In this document: one piece after another, positions 29,046 through 34,135 of the stretch | How the letters are laid out: each line of letters starts with the position of its first letter | Position numbering within the stretch: position 1 is the stretch's first letter | IMG/VR virus record: IMGVR_UViG_3300027538_000007 | Coordinates: 1-34,135 of that record | Origin: a virus | Reading direction: 5' to 3' (one strand) | DNA: 34,135 bases | Notes under the pieces: model-generated | Database searches by the model: none | What the model saw: only the letters and a program-made list of their open reading frames with translations | Told to the model about the DNA's origin: nothing | Translations under genes and position numbers: made by a program

Positions 29046-29975
29046 TTACGCTCCGGCAGAGCCCCAGATTCCCAGGGGATCAGACCAGCCGAACGAATAA
29101 CGCTCGCGGGCCTTGTAGCGGACGTTGCCGGTGTCGAAATCACCGTCCATCGAGTTAGCCAGAGGCATACGCTCGAAGTGCTTCATGCCGTTGGGCACGT
29201 CGGTCAACAGGAACCAAGCGTTGCTATCGGTCAAGAAGTGGTTGACGGTGTAACCTTCCGGCACAGCACCCATCTGCTTCAGCGCGTTGATGTCGTTGTC
29301 GTTCGTGCCAACACGCAGCTCGGTGTCAAGCAGACGCTTGGCAACGAACATCAGTGCCGGGGGAACAACCATCTTACGCGGCTTGGCAGCGATCAGCAGA
29401 CCACGTTCATCGGTCCACGCAGCGATCTGAATCACAGCGTTTTCCAAGGAGGTCTCGTTCAGGTCAACGGCCACGGTCGGGCTGTTGTAGTTCACACCAC
29501 CGTTAACCAGGGGGTGACCAACACGAACGCTGCTAGAGTTAACACCGAACAGCGACACGCCGTCACCGCCGGGATAAGAACCGCTGAAACCGTTGTTGAT
29601 AACGGAGGCGGCTTTTACCTGCTTGGTGTAGGACATGGCGCGGGCCAGGGCCTTGGTGTAACGAGCAGACAGGCTGTCGTACAGGTTATCTTCGATCGCC
29701 TCTTCGGTGATCGAGAAGCCCAAGGCGATGGTCTCGTGGGTGTAGCGGGCGGTGAACGCTTCCTGCGCGTTGTCGTAAGCGATGGCAGAGCCTTCGTTCT
29801 TGACAGGAGCAGCCTGGAAGCCAGCCAGCTTGGTTTCTTCTTCAAAGCTACGCTCCGACTTCTCGGTTTCGTAGATTTCCTTGTGCTCTTCGCCGTAACG
29901 GGCGTACTCCATGCCGAACAGAGCGTTCAAGCCAGGGAGCAGTTCCTTGAGCAGTTGTGCGCGTGAAATTGCCAT
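29046..29975 (-). CDS. Major capsid protein (HK97-fold)
   Basis: 309 aa. The order of features is that of an HK97-like capsid protein: an N-arm (AISRAQLLKELLPGLNALFG), the YETEKSERSFEEETKLAGF stretch, a long alpha region with TARYTHETIALGFSITEEAI and SARYTKALARAMSYTKQVKA, a Gly-rich loop (SGSYPGGDGVSLFGVNS), a P-domain part (AAKPRKMVVPPALMFVAKRL) and a C-terminal end YSFGWSDPLGIWGSAGA. There is no clear N-terminal delta domain, and a separate scaffold gene lies upstream. AAGGAGTAAACC before the ATG is the strongest ribosome site in the area, as expected for an abundant product. The gene is followed at once by a terminator. Confidence 0.9.
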   Translation of the reverse strand: MAISRAQLLKELLPGLNALFGMEYARYGEEHKEIYETEKSERSFEEETKLAGFQAAPVKNEGSAIAYDNAQEAFTARYTHETIALGFSITEEAIEDNLYDSLSARYTKALARAMSYTKQVKAASVINNGFSGSYPGGDGVSLFGVNSSSVRVGHPLVNGGVNYNSPTVAVDLNETSLENAVIQIAAWTDERGLLIAAKPRKMVVPPALMFVAKRLLDTELRVGTNDNDINALKQMGAVPEGYTVNHFLTDSNAWFLLTDVPNGMKHFERMPLANSMDGDFDTGNVRYKARERYSFGWSDPLGIWGSAGA

Positions 29976-29985
29976 GGTTTACTCC

Positions 29986-30588
29986 TTAGATGCCGACGGC
30001 GTTGGTATAGGCGTGAGCGCCGGGGTTGAACTTCACCAACACTTCAGTGTAGGTATCGGTCAGCGGGGAAGCAAAACCGATGATCTTGAAGGCGGCAGCC
30101 GTGGTAACAACGGTAGACTCCAACGCGCTGGTAGAGTTGCCAGTCTGGGTAGAACCAGTGCTGGTGCTCTGAGCGGCAGCGAAGAAAGTGTTTGCGCCAA
30201 GAGCGGCTTGGGTGACCTGGCCATCCAGCTGAGCGGCAAACGTCACGTTGGGGTCAGTGATGACATACGCGGTAACCACGCCGGTGGTGCCGGAAGGGTA
30301 GTACTGAGCGTAAATCTGCTGGCCTTGCGCGTTGATGTAGGAACAGCCAACGAACACACCCCAAGCGCCAAGGGTATTGCCGCCAAGGTTGTTGGTTGTC
30401 AGGTCCGCGCCAGTAGCGGTAGACAGAGCGATGTAGCCGTTGGCGTTAATGATAACGACTTGGCCATTGAAAAGATTGGAGCCCAGGCCTGCCGGGTCAA
30501 TCAGGAACTGACTCGTAGCTCCGGCATAGGGCATGCCGTCGTTACGGTTTACGGCACGTAGGCCGTAGGGGGCATTTGTGTTTGCCAT
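29986..30588 (-). CDS. Probable head decoration / structural protein
   Basis: 200 aa. It begins ANTNAPYGLRAVNRNDGMPY, an opening common to a family I know as phage structural proteins next to the capsid gene. It continues with beta-rich parts (ATSQFLIDPAGLGSNLFNGQ; VVIINANGYIALSTATGADL; GAWGVFVGCSYINAQGQQIY; VVTAYVITDPNVTFAAQLDG) and ends with a Ser/Thr stretch and LTDTYTEVLVKFNPGAHAYT. It has few charged residues and no signal peptide. The ATG has AGGAG eight bases upstream, and the gene is 10 bases before the MCP gene. A decoration or trimer-cap role is likely; the sequence does not prove it. Confidence 0.65.
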   Translation of the reverse strand: MANTNAPYGLRAVNRNDGMPYAGATSQFLIDPAGLGSNLFNGQVVIINANGYIALSTATGADLTTNNLGGNTLGAWGVFVGCSYINAQGQQIYAQYYPSGTTGVVTAYVITDPNVTFAAQLDGQVTQAALGANTFFAAAQSTSTGSTQTGNSTSALESTVVTTAAAFKIIGFASPLTDTYTEVLVKFNPGAHAYTNAVGI

Positions 30589-30601
30589 TTAGAAACTCCT
30601 G

Positions 30602-31054
30602 TTATTTAGAACCAGAACCAAACCCGTTTCCGCGACTGGACGAGGACTTGCGGTCCGAGAACAGAGGCATGCGCGGGTCATTGTTTCGCATGAAGTGGTT
30701 GTCCACTGAGTTCATCTGATCCGACGCTTGCTTGGAGTAGTACTCATCGCGGGCACGGGCTTGTTCAATCGGCATCTTGCAGAGCATGAGGCCTCCAATT
30801 TCCACGTTTCCGGTCTTTTCATTACCAAGCAGCATAAGTTCAGGATGATCAACTGCCTTCACCGGTTCCCACCCTTCGCGCATCTTGCGACTCACGTTGG
30901 TAGGTTCAGCCTGGCCCAGGATGTGCGTCGCTACCCAGCGATACAAATACCCAGGTTCGGGGGTCGGATCGGGCAAGTTTGTGGGCGGTACGTATACAGC
31001 CCGAGCGGTTTTTGCGCGTGACTCCAGGTCACGAGGGGTACGGTTTTCAGCCAT
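30602..31054 (-). CDS. Conserved head-module protein of unknown function
   Basis: 150 aa. The main block is YLYRWVATHILGQAEPTNVS, then RKMREGWEPVKAVDHPELML, NVEIGGLMLCKMPIEQARAR and DEYYSKQASDQMNSVDNHFM. The ends are basic and disordered (SDRKSSSSRGNGFGSGSK). The ATG overlaps the scaffold stop (TAATG), so the two are made together. I know the YRWxxxxxxGxxxxxxVxxKMxxGWEPV string from proteins found between scaffold and capsid genes of aquatic phages, but no function is established as far as I know. A minor head protein or a scaffold partner is likely. Confidence 0.6.
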   Translation of the reverse strand: MAENRTPRDLESRAKTARAVYVPPTNLPDPTPEPGYLYRWVATHILGQAEPTNVSRKMREGWEPVKAVDHPELMLLGNEKTGNVEIGGLMLCKMPIEQARARDEYYSKQASDQMNSVDNHFMRNNDPRMPLFSDRKSSSSRGNGFGSGSK

Positions 31055-32022
31055 TATTGATTCTCCAGTTTTAGAACTTCAGCCACATACTTCTTGGGGT
31101 CCAGGTTGTACTTTTTGATTAACGCAGCTTGTGACGGCGTTAGTTGTACTTTCTTCGCTCCAGTTGTGCGAGTCGCGGGTGCGACCACTGCGGCAGGTTT
31201 CCTTGCCGAAGTCTCAACCGTACGGGACGGCTCGTCTCTTTTACCACCGAAAACCTCGGGGAACGTTGACTTCACGCGAGCGTCTATTTGCTCGAAATAC
31301 TCATCGGAGCGGGGATCTACCCCGTTGTTGACTAGCTTTTGATGCAGCCCTAGTGCGTAGCTGGTGATTTCCTCAAATCCCTGGGCGCCGAACCACTGGT
31401 TTTTTGCTTGCCAGCGCAAGGTCTTTTCGTCGGCTTGAACCCGTTGGGGTTGCGATGGAGTAGTTTGTACTACAGGTTCTTCACGCTGTAAAGGGGGTGC
31501 TTTGAAATTTTTTGCACTCTTTACTTCCCACGTAGCCTCAGCCAGGGCTTCCTGGGCTGCCACGATGGCGTCAGCGTCAAACGATTCCTGGGCCGCTTTC
31601 AGGTCACGCCTGGCTTTCTCCAGCTTGGCTTCCGCCGCCTGGTTGGCCATGGTCATGTACTGCTGCGTACCGGAGTCCACGTACGCCTTGAGGCGTTTGT
31701 TCTCCTCGATCATGTGCTGAGCAAGACGCTCAAGCTCCTCTTTCTCACGAGCCAGGGCTTCCTTGGCTCGGCGCTCGTCGTGGCGGGCATGCGTCAGCTC
31801 CTTGATCCGCTTTTGCGCACCCTGGGTATATGACTCAATCTCGTCGTCCGTGGGGTCCTCAACCTCACGGTCCAGGGGGCGACGGCCACGATCTCTCTCG
31901 GGAGTGTCGTCAACGATCTCGATCTCAACGTCGTCTCCTGCGACGGTGATCTCTACGTCATCCGCCGGGGCGGACCTCTTTTCTTCTTCCAGCTCGTCTG
32001 GAAACTTATATGCGTCGTTCAT
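31054..32022 (-). CDS. Scaffolding protein
   Basis: 322 aa. It has a strongly acidic front (residues 1-60: DELEEEKRSAPADDVEITVA, DDVEIEIVDDTPERD), a coiled coil at about 60-165 (RIKELTHARHDERRAKEALA, EELERLAQHMIEENKRLKAY, AAEAKLEKARRDLKAAQESF), a linker and a basic C-terminal helix (VQLTPSQAALIKKYNLDPKK). An acidic coiled-coil body with a short basic C-terminal domain that contacts the capsid protein is the usual plan for phage scaffolds. It lies three genes upstream of the MCP. AAAGGAG lies 6 bases upstream of the ATG. A DEKTLRWQAKNQWFGAQGFE block (about 207-226) is similar to parts of scaffolds of other aquatic phages. Confidence 0.82.
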   Translation of the reverse strand: MNDAYKFPDELEEEKRSAPADDVEITVAGDDVEIEIVDDTPERDRGRRPLDREVEDPTDDEIESYTQGAQKRIKELTHARHDERRAKEALAREKEELERLAQHMIEENKRLKAYVDSGTQQYMTMANQAAEAKLEKARRDLKAAQESFDADAIVAAQEALAEATWEVKSAKNFKAPPLQREEPVVQTTPSQPQRVQADEKTLRWQAKNQWFGAQGFEEITSYALGLHQKLVNNGVDPRSDEYFEQIDARVKSTFPEVFGGKRDEPSRTVETSARKPAAVVAPATRTTGAKKVQLTPSQAALIKKYNLDPKKYVAEVLKLENQ

Positions 32023-32033
32023 CTACCACTCCT

Positions 32034-32468
32034 TTAAGCGCGGGTAATCCCACGAGGATCTTGCACAACACACTCCACCTGATCGTCATTGATCACGCGG
32101 AACTCTTTGCCAAAGATCTTGAAACGCGTACCGGTATAGGTACGAACAAGAATGAAGTCTCCCTCCTTACACCACGGGCCGGTGGGGAACCGTTCCGGGT
32201 CTTTGTAGGCAGACTCGCCCATGCGCAAAACAAACAACACCGTGGTGGCGTGTTCTTCTTGGCGTATGGTCGCAGCGTCTCGAACCAGGTCGAGACTCGT
32301 ACCGGCGATCTTTTCATCGACCTCGGGCACGATACACAGCAGCTTGTGGCCAGCTGGGATTGGCAAGGCTGACGCCTTGGTTTCTGCATCCGCGTTGTCG
32401 TCCGGCTGGTCGACGGGTTGGATGTGTTTGGGTAGTTGAATACCCGGGGGGAGGAGGATTTCACTCAT
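32034..32468 (-). CDS. GroES-like co-chaperonin
   Basis: 144 aa from ATG 32468; this start is preferred over an upstream one at 32579 because it keeps the overlap with the previous gene to 8 bases. After a Pro-rich N-terminal arm (1-38) a Cpn10-like domain follows: HKLLCIVPEVDEKIAGTSLD, a loop rich in charged residues up to about 75 (the place of the GroES mobile loop), VLFVLRMGESAY, then CKEGDFILVRTYTGTRFKIF and GKEFRVINDDQVECVV. This tracks GroES, whose VLAVG...VKVGDIVIF...EEVLIMSESDILAIV order is the same. Phage co-chaperonins such as T4 gp31 take over GroEL to fold the capsid protein; a head-gene location suits that. Confidence 0.7.
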   Translation of the reverse strand: MSEILLPPGIQLPKHIQPVDQPDDNADAETKASALPIPAGHKLLCIVPEVDEKIAGTSLDLVRDAATIRQEEHATTVLFVLRMGESAYKDPERFPTGPWCKEGDFILVRTYTGTRFKIFGKEFRVINDDQVECVVQDPRGITRA

Positions 32469-32655
32469 CTGCTTTTTCGACTTTCTCTGCAAGGTCAATG
32501 ATGTAACGCTCTGCCATCGCCAGACCCTGGATGACGCCACAGAGTTTTTGATACTGCTCAAAAGATTGACATGAACCACCCGCCAAGTCGTCCGCGTAGT
32601 TGTTCAGGTCGGTGCGTATTTGTTCGCGCAATACGCGTGCGAAGTCTTGGATCAT
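32461..32655 (-). CDS. Small helical protein between portal and co-chaperonin
   Basis: 64 aa, all helical by pattern: IQDFARVLREQIRTDLNNYA, DDLAGGSCQSFEQYQKLCGV and IQGLAMAERYIIDLAEKVEK. The ATG overlaps the portal stop (ATGA, 32652-32655). AAGGAGAAG lies 10-13 bases upstream, so reinitiation after the portal is likely. The product could be a small head part or packaging helper. The QSFEQYQKLxGxIQGLAMAER string is one I know from equivalent positions in other aquatic phages. No function is known to me. It overlaps the co-chaperonin ATG by eight bases. Confidence 0.6.
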   Translation of the reverse strand: MIQDFARVLREQIRTDLNNYADDLAGGSCQSFEQYQKLCGVIQGLAMAERYIIDLAEKVEKADE

Positions 32656-34135
32656 TTAGTGGGCTTCTCCTTTGGTTGGTTTTGATCACGCATCATCTTG
32701 ACCTTGGCTCGCGCCTGGGACTCTTGGTGACGCAACTTCTGGTCATGCGCCGCTTGGCGATGCTCCAGGTCCTGTGCGTGGCTGCGTGCAGCCATCTCTT
32801 GTTCCATGCGTGCGGTCTCGATGTCAAACCGCCCGGTGTCTCGACGCGCGTCGATGGCCGCTTTGGTCGCGTCCACGTTTAAGCGACGGCTGTCGATGTT
32901 CTGACGTTGCAGCAGCTGCGCGGCGGTACGTTGCTTCTCCAACTGAATCTTGGCAAGCGCCTCGGCAGCGTCTTGCTGGAGTTTCTTCTGGGCGATCGCC
33001 AGGTCTCCCTGGACCTTCTGCGCCTTGGTCTGAGCCTCCTGTTGGCGGATGGCCAGCTCTTGCTGCTGCATCTGAAGCACCGGGTCCTGGGCCTGCTGTT
33101 GAGCCTGTTGCGCTTGGGCCTGCGCTTGGTTCTGCTGGAGAACCTGCTGGGCGGCCTGGGCCATCATGCCCGAGAGCGCCACCTCCACCTCGGGCGGCAA
33201 CTTCTCGTCTTCCGGGGGCAGGGGCATACCGAGCTGCTGCTCGATCTTCTGGCGATAGCCAAACCCAACGTGCTCGGAGATGTGCGCTTGCATCGCTGCC
33301 TGCATCTGCGGGGCGCGGGGGTTCTGGCCGATCAACTGCATGATCAGGGGGTCCTGCATCGCGGCCATGTGCACCTTGATGTGCGCCTCGTGGTCCTGGT
33401 ACATGAACGCCTTGACCGGCTCGCCCTTGAGGACCGCCATGTTCTCTGCCACCGGATCGCGTGGCTTCTGGTCGTCCGGCAGGGGCACGAGCTTCTCAGC
33501 GTGCTTCACACCCAACACCTCCAGCATGCGGCGGTGCAGCTGCGGCAAGTCATAGATGTCCGGCGCCATCTGCGCCATCTGGATCACGGCTTGATACTGC
33601 ACTACCCGCTGGCTCATGGTTGCCGCGTTGGGATCGCTCACCGGAATGATGTCGACCTGGGAGTAGTCTTCCTTGCGGGCCGTGCGGCGGCCTTCTTCCG
33701 GCTGATAGTCGTAGTCGGGGTCGGTGTAGTCCTCGATGATCTTGACCAGCAACTTCAACTCTTGCTTGAAGCTGTAGTGCAGGCGGGCTTGCACCGCCGT
33801 CATGACCTTGAGCTGACGCTCCAGAAGAGCCAGCGTGGTGCCCACCGGGGCCTGCGCAGACATGTCCGACACCTTCATGTCGGCTGTTGCGGCAAAGCGA
33901 CGACCCTCGTCGACGATCGTGGTCAGCAGGTTGTACAGGGTGGCGCTTGGCTCCTTGTACGGCAGGGGCATGATGCTGTCACGCAGCGCCCCAGAACTGA
34001 TGTCTACGTCCCGCCACTCGCCCGGGGCAATCGGCGTGTCATCACCTTTAATCCGAAGCCCACGGGTTTTGAGTCCCCCGGGCAGGTTCGATAGGGTACC
34101 CGCATCCACCAGCTGGCGCATGATGGAGGTTGCAG
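32652..34135 (-). CDS. Portal protein, C-terminal part (5' end outside the window)
   Basis: The frame is open to the right edge; 493 codons are visible, so the N-terminus is missing. P22-like portal proteins are ~700 aa, which suggests that about 200 or more residues are cut off. The visible part has RQLVDAGTLSNLPGGLKTRG, then ALRDSIMPLPYKEPSATLYN, RRFAATADMKVSDMSAQAPV and GTTLALLERQLKVMTAVQAR. This is the portal pattern common in short-tailed aquatic phages. The C-terminal ~170 residues are Gln/Ala-rich and helical (QQVLQQNQAQAQAQQAQQQA) and match the portal barrel of P22-type portals. The portal ring is the DNA entry channel and binds terminase and the gp4-like adaptor encoded farther on. 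The terminase genes should lie beyond the right edge. Confidence 0.85.
   Translation of the reverse strand, partial: ATSIMRQLVDAGTLSNLPGGLKTRGLRIKGDDTPIAPGEWRDVDISSGALRDSIMPLPYKEPSATLYNLLTTIVDEGRRFAATADMKVSDMSAQAPVGTTLALLERQLKVMTAVQARLHYSFKQELKLLVKIIEDYTDPDYDYQPEEGRRTARKEDYSQVDIIPVSDPNAATMSQRVVQYQAVIQMAQMAPDIYDLPQLHRRMLEVLGVKHAEKLVPLPDDQKPRDPVAENMAVLKGEPVKAFMYQDHEAHIKVHMAAMQDPLIMQLIGQNPRAPQMQAAMQAHISEHVGFGYRQKIEQQLGMPLPPEDEKLPPEVEVALSGMMAQAAQQVLQQNQAQAQAQQAQQQAQDPVLQMQQQELAIRQQEAQTKAQKVQGDLAIAQKKLQQDAAEALAKIQLEKQRTAAQLLQRQNIDSRRLNVDATKAAIDARRDTGRFDIETARMEQEMAARSHAQDLEHRQAAHDQKLRHQESQARAKVKMMRDQNQPKEKPTK

Noticed and set aside
28446-29966. Plus-strand open frame of 506 codons spanning the MCP, the gap and the 151-aa gene
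   Set aside because: It is antisense to two well-supported genes and crosses a terminator; its protein has the odd His/Arg/Gly-rich composition of a reverse-complement shadow, and it begins MLLSDVLLAEQGIN with no ribosome site.
32469-32579. Upstream ATG (32579) extending the GroES-like protein by 37 residues
   Set aside because: The extension (VHVNLLSSIKNSVASSRVW) overlaps the 64-aa gene almost entirely and adds non-GroES, Ser/Arg-rich sequence; the ATG at 32468 keeps the usual tight overlap.
32907-34094. Plus-strand open frame of 395 codons opposite the portal gene
   Set aside because: It is Leu/His/Arg-rich, as expected from the complement of Gln/Ala/Glu codons, with no domain seen. All credible genes of the window are on the minus strand.
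1-34135. CRISPR array, tRNA genes or insertion sequence
   Set aside because: I saw no regularly spaced repeats with spacers, no cloverleaf-like sequence and no transposase. The only tandem repeats are inside the fibre gene.

Overview
The window is a continuous piece of a tailed-phage genome (Caudoviricetes), probably a short-tailed, podovirus-like phage. All 42 genes I can support lie on the minus strand and are read from the right end of the window to the left. They are packed with ATGA, GTGA or TAATG overlaps or gaps of a few bases. There are no tRNAs, no bacterial housekeeping genes, no integrase and no replication genes, so this is the structural and lysis half of the genome. The portal fragment, the gp4-like adaptor and the gp10-like propeller protein recall the P22-type neck. 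The long train of internal (ejection) proteins is also typical of short-tailed phages. Many small proteins look like families I know from uncultured aquatic phage genomes, so a freshwater or marine metagenomic origin and a Gram-negative host are plausible. The host itself cannot be read from the sequence.

Layout in order of transcription. (1) Head module, 34135-29046: portal (5' end cut by the window), a 64-aa protein, a GroES-like co-chaperonin, a coiled-coil scaffold, a 150-aa unknown, a 200-aa probable decoration protein and the major capsid protein. It ends in a strong hairpin terminator (29019-29041) followed by a separate 9-bp inverted repeat. (2) Small-protein module, 28910-26318: two small beta-rich proteins, then seven small, mostly lysine- and glycine-rich proteins with shared short motifs. 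(3) Neck module, 26318-23554: gp4-like adaptor, a four-cysteine putative zinc protein, two tiny basic proteins and a second adaptor. (4) Tail and fibre module, 23554-15490: a pair of paralogous 144/151-aa proteins, a 20-residue-repeat protein, a fibre N-domain protein, a four-LamG protein of 930 aa, a glycine-rich fibre, small proteins trailing each fibre, and a cupin. (5) Lysis cassette, 15488-13341: a coiled-coil membrane protein, a T4 gpT-like holin, a three-TM holin and a GH24 lysozyme. (6) Propeller and ejection module, 13332-1: gp10-like protein, a beta-sandwich tail protein, an Ala/Gly-rich internal protein, a GNAT-like protein, a Gln/Ala-rich internal protein, a GH73 muramidase, and a giant protein (at least 1789 aa, cut by the left edge) with an HEGTH zincin motif.

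Together these genes would fold and assemble a capsid around a scaffold with phage-supplied chaperonin help. They would then fit a neck carrying extra beta-domains and sugar-binding fibres, and load the head with large enzymes (muramidase, putative metallopeptidase) for delivery into the next host. Lysis would use a two-holin system. The most interesting points are the giant metallopeptidase-bearing protein, the pairing of a T4-type holin with a 3TM holin, the GroES homologue, the beta-domain insertions in three different neck/tail proteins, and a short 'xxGGx' motif repeated in seven otherwise unrelated proteins. Function calls rest on reading motifs by eye; no database search was possible.
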